Shown here in pieces: positions 1 through 11,105 of a stretch of DNA of 64,000 nt (position 1 is the stretch's first letter; the number at the start of each line of letters is the position of its first letter). The DNA lies in assembly GCA_951799445.1 (NCBI GenBank), contig OX637293.1, positions 744,001-808,000 on the forward strand. The letters are read 5' to 3'. Below the pieces are notes generated by a model. It saw only the letters and a list, made by a program, of their open reading frames with translations, ran no database searches and was not told the DNA's origin. Source of the DNA: Pseudisothecium myosuroides. Taxonomy: Eukaryota; Streptophyta; Bryopsida; Hypnales; Lembophyllaceae. Position numbers and translations under genes: made by a program.

Positions 1-3000
1 TAGCATGTACCCATTACTCTTCTTCCACGGTAGCTGCGACCAACATCTGATTTGGAGCCACCCCAAGATTTGACTCCCGAAGCACGTACTGTCTGCTCAG
101 AACTTGGACTTGCAACCTGAGAGCGTTGCAGTAGCTGAAGTAATAGCGGTTGTTCCAAGCTTTGTTCCAAGCTAAGCATGAAGTAATAATCCAAGAAATT
201 TGCAGCACCAGAGTCTTCACTACGTCCACTAGTTGGAGAAGAATTCGGAATTTTGACTGGCTTGAAGATGAGATTGTTGGATATGGAGGTTGCCTGAAGG
301 TCCGAAGCTCCGATACAGTCACACAATCTACATGGCTCCTCGAAGCTTCAATTTCTTGCAGGGGTTGTTTCAGATCCTGTTCAAGGCTCCTCGAAGCTCC
401 AATTTCTTACATCGGTTGTTTCAGATCGTGAACGGTCATATTCGATTAATAATAGTTGATGTTAAGTAATTAATAACAGTTGGTGTTAAGTTCGAGCCAT
501 GCGAGAACAGCAAACAACTAACAAACAAATACAAGAGTTCCGAACCTGACTCCCGGAAAAAAAGGTTATTTCCTACTTGTGCGGAGGTTTTATCTTTTAA
601 CACATGGAGTTTGCAAACGCCAAGTGGGAACGGACCCTGACTGATTTTCCAATCCTGATAGTTAGGATTGGGTAACATTAATTTCGCTTTAATTTGCCGG
701 TTCAATAACCTAGTTCCATTGGTGTTCACACATGATGCTCTGTAGCTGTAATTAGGTGTGGCATTATTGACTTATTGAGACCACCCTTCACACTTGAGTT
801 GAGGTCTTAGTGCAAAAGCATATTGAAAACGTAAAGAAAACAAGGATCACCTCCCTGTGCGTGATTGATATATGCGACTGAAATTTCAGCATGAACTAGC
901 TGTCTCGATGCAATGGTAAAGTTTGCAGGTCCGCTTGGCCATGTTCGAACAGTACGTGATCGATCGATCTATTGCAGGCCGGTTTGTTAAGCTAATTTGA
1001 GAGCAACAACTCGCTGGTTGATTGATCTTTTTCTGGTAATAATCTGAATATATATGTAATGAGAAGTAAGAAAACCAGATACGGCGTGCATTTGCAGCTT
1101 GCTCATCAGGGAAGATGATCGATCGAAAAGAGAAGGTTCGGGTCGGTTGGTTCGCAAACATGAAGTTGATAAAGTTTAAAAAAAAATTCTTTGGTGTGAG
1201 TTCAACCCCTCACTACCATTGCAACATTTCAATCAGTGTAGGGCGACTAGAAATTTCTGGACAATACATGCGAAACTGGCAGAGTTTTGGATGACTTGAC
1301 CGTCTCTGCATCTTCAAAGGAGCCGATGAACACTCCCTCCCGCACTTGCTCCATGATTTGCTACAAAATTCTCAACTGCTTTCAATCTCGTAAGACTAGC
1401 AGTCTTCGGACAGATTGCTGGCGGAGCTGAATGAGTTGATCTTCGGAGCTTGGAATTGATTGTCTTCGTGGCCTAGGGTTTGCTGCAGGCATTCAAATTC
1501 CACCGCGATATTGTGCCTTGTAAGTTTAGTTGTCGCTCTTACTTAATCGGCCCACTTCGAAGCCATTAACTAAAACCGGTGACTGAAATCTCAAATCTCC
1601 GTTTTCTGCTGATTTCGGTGCTACTTACAATTTGGCGCAAATCACGGAAAGTTTGCTACAGTGGCCTCCAGAGAAGGACTCACCACCGCTCTTTGCATCT
1701 GCCAGATGGGCGCCCACGTAGGATCGGCATTCACTAAACACTGTTGGTGTGAACAACCAGTGCTTTATGCTTCTAACATCACCTGTAACACTCTCCCTTA
1801 ACACCAAGTCTGAACGTACCTTAAACTGCCTTCCAGATTGACCACGCCGGCGCGCTTACGGGTTCACTGCGAGGTGGCCAAAAAAAGGCCTTCAGTTAAC
1901 TGCGAGGTGGGTGGCCTGGCGGGAAAAGGGCGTGCCAATGACCGTGATTGCTGCAGTTGTCCTGCAAGTTAGGCCGTCGAGACTGGACGCCAAGGCCTGG
2001 GAGTTGGCCGGTTTCCCCCCTGGTCCGTTGAGGCTTCGAGCCAGAATTGCTTTGGCTTTGGGCTGTTGCAGACTTGCATATTGGATTTGTTAACTTTGTT
2101 TGCTTGTTGGGAAGTGGGAAGTCGAGAGGTTGGGAACCTCACGGCTCACGACATCACGCCTTTTCTTGATATTTGCAAACTTTTCCTAGCCTTGCTCATG
2201 ATTCTGAGTCAAGAGTTGAGAGATCAGGCCATGTGGCTGTGTGAAATTTTTTCTGCACCTGCAACTACTGTACCTACTTCTTTAGCGGTTTTAGGTTGAG
2301 CTTCGATCTGCACCTCACCACGTACAAGAAGAGATTGATGAACCTCACCGAGTCCAGATCTGTGAGTTTCAACTGCGAAAGTATTCTATCATGTGGTGAA
2401 CTTGTAAGCAGTTTCAGATTGGTGCAAGTTTGAGATCTGTTGGAATTCAAGATTTTTCTCTTCTTTGCGATGGGTATTCCTTTTGTTTCCTCTTGTTTTC
2501 ATTTGTTTCTTTGCTACATTGTTTTTTTGTTTCTGGGTTTTAGAAACACTGGATCGGGAAATCGCTGGATCGGATTGTTTGGAAGTAGGTCATCGTTCTG
2601 TGCATATTGGAGATCACTTGATCATCAATGTAAGGCTCGACCTAGCTAGGCTAGTCTCACCTAGTTTTCGATCGAACTTTACCACGTGCATGCAGCAGCT
2701 AGTGGTGGAAAAAGGTGTGATTTAATATAGCTCTATGCTTTTGCAATTCGTCCTTAGTATCGCAGCAAGCCGCAAGATCGAAGAATTTGAGGCTTTTCGT
2801 GATTTGGTGGTGGAACCGTGAAACTGTCAATGGCTCAAACTGCAATTCTTATCTCCCCACCCCGATGATACCCAACCGTGCAAGCATCTGGAGTTGTCCA
2901 TGTGAGTATGGTTCATTTTGGAAGCGGGCTGAGTGCCTTTTGTAACAGATAATTGCGGCGAAAGTATTCTATCATATGGTGAATGTGATTAATTGATTTC

Positions 3001-3149
3001 GATGAAACGAAGTTGTAAGCAATCTAAGCAGTCTAATGTAAACAACATAATCTCACAGCTCTCATGGCAAAGTGTTAAATGTGTACTGGGTTGCTTGTTC
3101 TTTGTTCTACTGTACATAGTTATTTAGTGCATTCTTATTTTCTGCGCAG
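1..3149. other. non-coding stretch, no gene recognised
   Basis: No reading frame here looks like a conserved protein; the open frames are short and overlap on both strands. Positions 334-433 contain a local tandem duplication (listed separately). Around 1855-1915 a short phrase containing ctgcgaggtgg occurs twice. Composition is moderately AT-rich and looks intergenic. I saw no tRNA or rRNA. Confidence 0.5.
334..433. repeat. two-copy tandem repeat, 51-bp period
   Basis: The phrase beginning ggctcctcgaagct and ending ttgtttcagatc appears at about 334 and again at about 385, with a few mismatches. This is a simple two-copy tandem duplication with no visible coding role. Confidence 0.8.
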
Positions 3150-3226
3150 GGCATTCAGAAATTGAGCGATGCTAGACTTGCGAAAGCCTTCCAAGCCTTG
3201 CTTGCAGAATTGCTAAAGACGTTCAA
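3150..3226 (+). pseudogene. isolated syntaxin (SYP2-type)-like exon
   Basis: A short open segment lies between a good acceptor (tctgcgcag, ending 3149) and a donor (gtaagg at 3227). It reads GIQKLSDARLAKAFQALLAE followed by LLKTFK. This resembles the segment of plant vacuolar/prevacuolar Qa-SNAREs (SYP2 family) where a KLSDARLAK-like stretch leads into a helix ending near a lysine-rich turn. No other syntaxin exon (N-terminal helices, SNARE motif, membrane anchor) is visible nearby, so this is probably a captured or decayed fragment. The match is short and from memory, so it could be chance. Confidence 0.3.
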
Positions 3227-5625
3227 GTAAGGTCCGGTTTTCCATCTGTTTTTCGACTTTGAATAAACCCAAGTGCTCTCATTTTAAAGTTTGTAAGGTC
3301 TGGTAGTTGCACAATACGGCAATGGAAAAGGACTAGGTATGTGTCACTGGACTGTCTTGTTTGCAGGGATATTTTATAAATTCGAGGTGTCTAATGTTGA
3401 CTTAGTTTCTCCGACCAGATCAGACACTCAACAATGCAAACCAGATTAGCAAGAATTAACCTTGAGGTGGGCCAATTGAGGGATCAATCAACACATCAGG
3501 CGATCAATCTTGGGGCCATTTGAATCAAGCCTGAGCATGAATCACGGATCAATCAACACATCAGGCAACTTGAATCCATTGAGGTATTGATTCCTCAGAA
3601 GCTTCTTGTTTTTCTTTCAGTTGTTTATATTTGCTCATCTGAATGATCTGAATGAGTCAATGACTTGCTGGGGTTTATTTAAGGTAGTATGGCCTAAAAG
3701 CGATGCTGCTTTAATTTGCAAGGAAGCTGAAAGTGTGATCAGAAGTAGAATTTCACAGTGCAGTACGAGTATTTATGATCTTAATGTGCTGCTAGTATGA
3801 GCTCTTAAGAAGGCGACGTTTTGATCTTATACTGTTTTCCATAAAGCATCCAGATTTCTTTATTTCCATAATGTCACAGTCGAGGTGCCCCAAATACTTG
3901 TGATTATGTGGCATTTGGTTACACCGTGACGATCTATTGCTCTGGATGTAAATGTAAAAGTGACACTAGAGAAGGGCCAAGGGGTTGCTTGAAAGTGATC
4001 TAGAACCCTTTACACACTACCAAACACTTTTTTTTATCATGTCGGTATGCAACTTCTTGGGACATATCATAACAGAGTGTCATTTACGGGCTGATCTGCC
4101 TTTTTCACAGGTTTCTTTGAACTGAAATATTTTTGGATCATTTTTCAGAGAAAGAAAAATGGATGTGGAACATTACACAAGTGGTTTCATATTTTTTGAT
4201 TTGTTTTTGAATTACTTATGAATTTTTAAAAAAAAATGTTGTAGGCACCTATTTGTGACCCTAGGTCTTTCTAAATCTGACCACTTGCAACTTCTAAAGT
4301 GATTTGAGTTAATGAAGGCCAATGATTGGCTCTTACAATAGATAATGCTTTTCTCTCTATTCTCTCAATGGCTTGAGAGGTTCATTTAAGAACCACTTAA
4401 TATCCATTTCATACTTAAATATAGGGTTGATTTGAAGAGGCTGCTCGCTTTTAGAGTACACTACGTTAGGGGTTGTTGAGTTTCATTTCTGGGATTTCTG
4501 AAATTTTGGGTGAGGTCATGTGCTGTCATGGAGCTGTGGATTCAAAGGTTCTTAAATCTTAATAAAAGAGAAAATAAAATGAGTTGCTTCAAAGGTGACT
4601 AATTGTATAAGAATTGTGTGAACTTCATGTTGTGATGGGTATTGTATCACTTGCCTCACTTGTGATCTGGTGTGATTGGATTTTTCCATTGGAGATTGGT
4701 AACTTGACCAACTTGATAACCATGTAAATTCCTATTCTTGTCGTCAAAATTAACTACACCTAATTTCAACTTTTTTAAAACCACACAGTCTAGAATCTTG
4801 CCTAAAATGTACTTCCATTCTTTATGAGAGCCTATTGTTGGTTGTCCAAAATCTTATTTCAACACTTTGAATATTTGTAGTTTATCTATACTTGCCAATA
4901 AATATACATTCTAAAATAATGTAAAATTTTCTTTTTACTATCAATAAGATTCTACAAAGAAAAATTCAATATAATGATGGAAACCATGTTGGATTGTTTT
5001 GTAGTGCAATTTTAAGTGTTGCTACTATAGTGTATAGCATTGTAGTTAAAGATTCACTGTTAGTGCATTGAATATTGTATTATTGATTCTTTTGGATGAT
5101 GCTATAATGAACAGGCCTATGGAGAAGAAAGGTGGCCTTTTTACCAAATTTTTTGGTGTTTGATCAAATTTAGAGGCGTATTGCAATAAGACATTGAGGT
5201 ATATTTTGTTGTAAATTAATGATTTACAGTAATTTGGGTTTATTTGTTTAATAGGTTATTTGCTGATTCAATTCAAACCTTGTAATTGTTATACATATAT
5301 TGCTCTTTCGGGACAATAGTCACTTGTTCCTAGAGGTCTCGGCTGTGTGGCTTCTGCAACTTAGTCTTGCGGCACCGCAGGATGCTTTGAGTCTCTTTGA
5401 ATGAGGCTATTATCCAAATATGGGAGGGGGCTGGTGTGTCAGCTGTGTGGTGTTCCTACTTAGCTGGGAGCATTGCAGGACGCTTCGATGCATCATTCTT
5501 TTCCATATTTCTAAAATTTGAGCATTTTTTATGTACACACATGTAAAAAGCTTCAAATCTTTTTTGTTTGATTCATTTTTATTGTAACAATATTTTAATG
5601 GATGTGTTTTATTTTGTTGTATAGG
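3227..5625. other. AT-rich non-coding stretch upstream of the dioxygenase gene
   Basis: No gene recognised. The phrase ggatcaatcaacacatcagg occurs twice, near 3480 and 3546. Between about 5338 and 5490 a roughly 55-bp phrase (ctgtgtgg, then gcaggatgcttt or gcaggacgcttc) is repeated in diverged form. An acceptor-like tract (ttttgttgtatag) immediately precedes the ATG of the next gene, so an untranslated leader exon may lie in this stretch. Confidence 0.4.
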
Positions 5626-7049
5626 ATGGGAAAAACTAGGTCAAAAGCAAAAAAAAATAAAGCACGGGAAAGGAGAGAAGCTGGTATAGAGGATCCAAAC
5701 AAGCATAACTGTTTGTTTTGCAAATGTCTCCTGTCAAATTCCGAGGAATCCCTTAATGAGCACTACACAGGGAAGATGCATCGCCGTTTGGAGAAGCTTC
5801 ATCTCTATACTCGTTTTTTTGAAGGTCATGGCATTTTTCCTACCCCTGGGGAAAAAACTTATGGTTGTAGAGAGTGTGGTAAGACTGGGATCCCAGCTGA
5901 CGTGAAAAAGTTGAAGAATCATCTTTATAATGTTCATTTTGTTGGTCCTGACAAACAGTATCCAAGTTTACCTTTGGATGCACAGATTTGGCATTCTGAA
6001 GGTGAAAAACCTAACATCATACATAGGGTTCAAAAAATTAGGCCCAAGACGTATTGGGCTAAGGAGTACGTTCTTGAGGAGGAGCATCACACTTTTGATA
6101 AAGTTAGCTCCCCAACTTCATGTAGTGATTCTACAGGGCATGGGTTCCATTTTCTATTGGTAAATGGCAGATTTGGCTATAGTATGCTTGCAGAGATGAC
6201 GGAGCATGCGACATTTCTAGAAGCCTATGGAAATCCTACCAAACGAGGGGAGATGAAGAGAGCAGATCATGATTCAAGAATTGTGACATTTGGTTTTCGA
6301 TATGCCTATGGACAGATTGGAAGGTTTGTTCATTCACTTTGACATTGAAGTAAATTTTTTAAAATATTTTCAATGTTTTCATAAGATGTGTACTTACATG
6401 GTGTTTGTTAGTTTTGCAGATTCAAGCATGATACTCGTGATTGCTATCATCGTGCTAATCTCTTATGTACGATGATCAGTGATCATTTGAAGGTGCAGTT
6501 TCCCGTTATCTTCAAGCATTTGGAGGAGATTTTGAAAGAAGAAGGCATTGGAGAAGAAGAAAACGTGACACTTGGGAATACTCCATTCACTACTATGTCT
6601 ATTACAAAAAACTATCACTGCAATATCCATACCGACACAGATGATGTATCATACGGGTTTTTTATTTGGTTTGGCTCTCATGGTATGTATTTTTTTTTCC
6701 AATTTACACTATATCATCTTATGCATCATATTCTTATTTTTTGAATTGAATTGGATTTATTGGATTTTTTTTTATAGGTACAAAAGACAAAGACGGCAAC
6801 GAGGCAAGTTTTTATTTACCAGGGATCAAATTGTTTACAATTCCCTGCATTGGCGATGTTTTGTTGTGTAAAGCTTCTGAGTTGTGGCATTGTACGAGAA
6901 CCATTGGCGATAGGGGACAGTTTGGTGTTGCTCTTTACCAAAAAGCATCATTTTTTAGATGGTATTCCATTGTAAAAAATTCAATGCTTGATGGTGTGTA
7001 CGATAAACTCACCTTGAGCTGGATCAGTTGCTGTGATGAAGAATTTTAG
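5626..7049 (+). CDS. C2H2 zinc finger / TET-JBP-like 2OG-Fe(II) dioxygenase
   Basis: The three-exon model is 5626-6323, 6420-6682 and 6778-7049, with consistent phases, giving 410 residues. The start is the ATG directly after a ttgtatag acceptor-like tract; the N-terminus is lysine/arginine-rich. Two C2H2-type fingers follow: Cys29/Cys32 with two downstream His, and a second CxxC...H...H pair near residues 83-108. The C-terminal half looks like a double-stranded beta-helix dioxygenase: NIHTDTDD supplies H303-x-D305, LWHCT supplies the distal H358, and Arg366 in GDRGQFG is placed to bind 2-oxoglutarate. This spacing resembles the TET/JBP-like superfamily, whose studied members oxidise modified bases in DNA. 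Fungal relatives are often carried beside KDZ transposons. The substrate here is inferred only; prolyl-hydroxylase-like activity is an alternative. The gene is AT-rich and surrounded by repeats, consistent with mobile-element carriage. All key residues are present, so it may be active. Confidence 0.6.
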
Positions 7050-7281
7050 GATCATATGGACTACTTGTTATTTTGTTGTAACAAAATCTATTATTATATT
7101 ATTATATTCTTGATTTTTACATTTTATAGTAATTTCTAATGGCATTCACTCTAATGTAAATTTTGTTAAAGCTACTTGTAGAGCTCAATTGAAATTACAT
7201 TGTGTTTTTATTTGTGAATGTTCACTACAAATGCCATTTCTTACAAATGATTGTTCTTTGTATGTTTTTTCAAGAATGAAC
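7050..7281. other. 3' flank of the dioxygenase gene
   Basis: AT-rich sequence immediately after the stop codon. It has several poly-A-signal-like A/T runs but no discrete terminator that I can define. Confidence 0.3.
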
Positions 7282-8573
7282 TTAATCCTCTGTTGAATGT
7301 CTAAGGCCTTTTTTTTCCTAATAACTACCATTTTTATTGCAAAAAATAAAAATTATAAAGATTTTTTGTTTTCATATCTAATTGTAGTATCTTATACCTA
7401 ACTAATATAAAAATGCATTAGTATACTGAATTTACAATTTTTTGATCAAACAAATAATAGTTTCAAAAATATACTCTAATAACCCCAAAAAACAAGATTG
7501 TCTATAACTTTCACATAATAAATTTAAATGGAATAAAGGTAGTTGCAAGAAACACCTGCCGGTTTTCCTTCAAAACGGCCATTTCACTCCTATTTGTGGA
7601 TTTTGGAATAAACTTTTTTTAAATAAAATAAAATATGGATAATTTGTAAATCATTAAAAAAATGATATGTGCAAAAATTCAGACCTAAAAAAATTTATCT
7701 CTAAGAGTTATGCACAGTCAAAGAGGGTTGAAAAATACAAGAAAATAGACAATTTGGAATTTAATTCTTAAAAAATAGTAAAAAAATTCAAAAAATTCTC
7801 AAAAAAAAGCCATTTTTTCTAACTTATAGATACTCCTTTTCACCAATTTTCACTATTGAAAAAATAAAAATTGTGTTCTCTACACTTGTGCAAAGGTAGT
7901 GCACTTTGAGCACATGTGGAAGATGGAAAATCAACTATTTTTAGAAAATCTTTGATAAGCTTGTGTAACTTTAGTAGAAGTCCTAGAATACCAATTTTGA
8001 GCTTCAAATTCGGATGTTTGGGTGAAAAATAGTACTAAAAACCTTCAAAATGGCTAAGGTAGACATCTAATTGGGGGCAGTTTAAAAATAGTAAAATAAT
8101 AAAAAAAAAATCCAAAAAATTACTCATTATTTTCAACTACCACATGTACCTTCATTTTAAGTTTCATAGAAGATGGACAAACGATCATGCAAAAGTTATG
8201 AGCAAAAAACCGCCTATCCAAGGTCGAGGGGACAAAAAAAAGGTTAAGTGTTTCTTGCAATCACCCATAAATCAAAGCTTTCCATGTAGATAAAATATAA
8301 TCTATACAAACAAAATTGAATCATTTTTTTATTTTAAGCTTTTTGAGTTTGTTTTTTCTACCTACTAAACTAGAAAAAATGGCTTTATAAACCATAATTT
8401 TTTCTTTCAAGCTCCAATTCAGATTAAAAAAATTATATATTTGGAATGCTAATGTGATTTTCCACCTTCACTAAAAATGTCAAAAAATTAAGACAAATAT
8501 TAAGACTGTAGGAGCCTACCCAAAATCCATTTTGTTCTTCAAGGAGATAATTGAAGGGAACTTTAGGGGTTAA
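7282..8573. mobile_element. AT-rich inverted-repeat element (outer copy)
   Basis: The right end (about 8555-8573) reads ctttaggggttaaa and matches the right end of the better-preserved copy at 54144-54719. A diverged left end (ttaatcctc...ctaaggcc) lies at about 7282. The internal phrase aacaagattgtctataact near 7491 matches aacaagattgtccataact in the 54-kb copy at the expected distance from the left end. After it the two copies diverge abruptly at a second element (7538-8266) and realign afterwards at atcaaag. No coding capacity is seen, so this is a non-autonomous MITE-like element; the family assignment is inference. Confidence 0.5.
7538..8266. mobile_element. nested 729-bp inverted-repeat element, ATAAA target duplication
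   Basis: The left end reads ggtagttgcaagaaacacc. The right end, read on the other strand, is gggtgattgcaagaaacac, so the two ends are imperfect inverted repeats of about 20 bp. Directly flanking them are ATAAA at 7533-7537 and ATAAA at 8267-8271, a candidate 5-bp target-site duplication. The flanks rejoin into sequence that is continuous in the related element at 54 kb, as expected of an insertion. The interior is AT-rich and non-coding. It is a non-autonomous DNA-transposon-like element of unassigned superfamily. Confidence 0.6.
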
Positions 8574-8929
8574 ATTGAAGAAAAATAGTACATTATTTGA
8601 CTTTTAACCTTTTTAATTTAAACTTAATTGCACTAGAAAGTATTGAAGTTTAAATCTTTATAGTAGGAAGTTGAATTTAGAATATAAAAAAAAAATCTTA
8701 AAAAAAAATCATTTTCATTGTTTAAAAAATTATTAAGCATAAGTATGTATGATATGAAAAGGCATTAATTGAAATTATTGATATTTCTAAGATGGAATTG
8801 AATTACGCTAATTTCAATGGTGGCATTACTCAGACAAGCAAATTAAACCATGTGGATTTTTTTGGAAATATTATCAAAATTGATTTCAAAAACAAATCCA
8901 ATCCATTATTTTTTCAAGAAATTGTAATA

Positions 8930-9235
8930 ATTGTAGGTAAAATAAGATTCTCCAAAACTTTCACATCCCTCATCCAAATGAGATGAATCAAAGATTTCTA
9001 TGTAGACAAAAATATAATCAATGGCAAAAGTAATCGATTGTAAAAAAATCTAATTTTTGTGAAATTCTTTTTCTACTTGGGCTCCCTTATTTTAAGCTTA
9101 TTTGGACTAAACTTTTTTTTGAGATACCAATTGAAAGAAAAGTCATATTCCCAGAAATCTAAATAATTATATTTTCAAAAAAAGTTTCAAAAAATATCAA
9201 TTAAAAATTGAGACTAAAGGTACTTGCCTGAATCC
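8930..9235. repeat. diverged internal fragment of the same AT-rich element family
   Basis: Phrases such as aactttcacatccctcatcc, atgaatcaaag, tgtagacaaa, gattgaaa-like and attgagact follow in the same order as in the interior of the 54-kb element. No end sequences are present. The flanking 8574-8929 and 9236-9650 are AT-rich with nothing recognisable. Confidence 0.45.
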
Positions 9236-9852
9236 AATTGATGATATTTTAGTTGTTATTTATAATTGCAACTTTTAGTTTAATTTGTATATTCAAATGA
9301 AAATTACATTCATTGTAAAAACATATATTGTATTATTTATTACAAAGATCCTACAATTTACACATTTAGAGGATTGTAGTTGGCTCTTCAATCTTTATTT
9401 TGTAATTTTCTTACAATAATAAGCTAGTAAGGAAGGTTGTATGCATTATTTTAAATGTAATTTTTTTTCCAAACTATAAATAATTGCTACAATATGAAGG
9501 CTGTAAACAAATAATAAAAATAAGTACTATGCATTAAAATGTAATATATTATTGTGATGTGGAGTTTTATTATTATTTTTAGAACCTGAAATTACAAGTC
9601 CTCTAAAATATATTCTAAATATAATGTCTCTATTAGGTAATCTAGAGTGGTAGTCATTCAAACTTCAATACAACTACAATACTTCTTGTATATAATACTT
9701 CTTCTATACAATACAGGTAGTACTAATGAGTTTTTATACAGTAGACGTGTCAAAAGGTTACTTGTGTACGATAAGAAGGTTGGCGGCTGTAATAAATACA
9801 TTGTCACAAAGCTTCAGACCAAAGGTTTTTTGGCTAAGAAGGTCCAACTTCT

Positions 9853-10526
9853 GTTGTTCGTTTGTGGATTTCTTTGTACCGGACTGCCAGCATTTTTCTT
9901 GCACAATTGTGCAGTTCATTTGCGCGGTAAGTCTAAGTGCCTTGTATGTAATTCAACACTTGTTTTAGCACATGTTTGTATTGTATAGTATCTCAAAATG
10001 ATTTTATCTAGTAGCTGTATAAGTTGTAGAAAGGATGATTGTTGTTCAATTATTTGTAGTTAGAATCGAAGTATGGATTACAAATTTTATTGCCTAGCTA
10101 TGATAGATATGCAAGAAGACGGACTAGAAGTCTAAAATGGACACATATCTCTTGTACTCTTTGACATTGTAAAACTTTGAACTATCAAAATTCCGTTGTT
10201 TGTTTGTGGATTTCTTTGTGCTGGACTGCCGGCATTCTTCTTGCACAATAGTGCAGTTCATTTGTGCGGTAAGTCTAAGCACCTTGTATGTAATTCAACA
10301 CTTGTTTTAGCATATGTTTGTATTGTATAGTATCTCAAAATGATTTTATCCAGTAGCTGTATAAGTTGTAGAAAGGATGCTGTTTAATTATTTGTATTTA
10401 GAATCTAAGTATGGATTACAAATTTTATCACCTAGCTATGATAGATATGCAAAAAGACTGGAAGTCCAAAATGGACACATGTCTCTTGTACTCTTTGACA
10501 TTGTGAAACTTTGAACTATCAAAATT
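9853..10526. repeat. 342-bp tandem duplication containing a duplicated exon end
   Basis: The sequence at 9853-10191 is repeated at 10195-10526 at roughly 90 percent identity by eye, from tgtttgtggatttctttgt to gaactatcaaaatt. Each copy contains an open stretch ending in an almost ideal donor, gcg|gtaagt, at 9927 and at 10269. In the first copy the open frame extends upstream to an acceptor-like tract near 9716. The encoded peptide is not recognised. It may be an exon of the broken gene downstream at 11.1-12.6 kb, but no frame connection was established. Confidence 0.75.
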
Positions 10527-11105
10527 ATAGTATGGCAGAAGGTCATTTGTCAAATATTGTTTGTTCTAGAATTTCTATCATTAGTGTAGATACTTGGCAT
10601 TTACTTCTATATGAATGAATTTGTTCACATTTAAAACCCTTAATTCATACTAACCACAGGCCATTACAACCCCAACAAAGGATATAGAAGTTGTTCCATC
10701 ATTATTTAGTAATGTAATGTAGACCTTCATTTATTGTAGTTTAATTTAGTATAAATGAGTTATTGTTGTTCATACTCTATGCCATATTTGAATTATTTCT
10801 TTAGTTTATAGTTAATAATAGGTTCCTTGCTTATTTTTGGAATTAGACACATCTCATGGCATTATTACTTGAAAATCATTGGATCTTCTAGACAATCTAC
10901 ATTTGTATTTGTCAATTACATGGGGTACCATTGTAGTAGTTTGATTCCTTCTAGTTTTGTTTGCACTATCTAGATTATTTGACATGCACAAAATTTTTGG
11001 CATCTCAATGATATATGTGACGTACAAATAGAAATATAGTTTGAAAATGAATTTGAGGAATTGTAGTAAAATTCAAAACTAACTTAGTGAATTTGTTGAA
11101 TTCAG

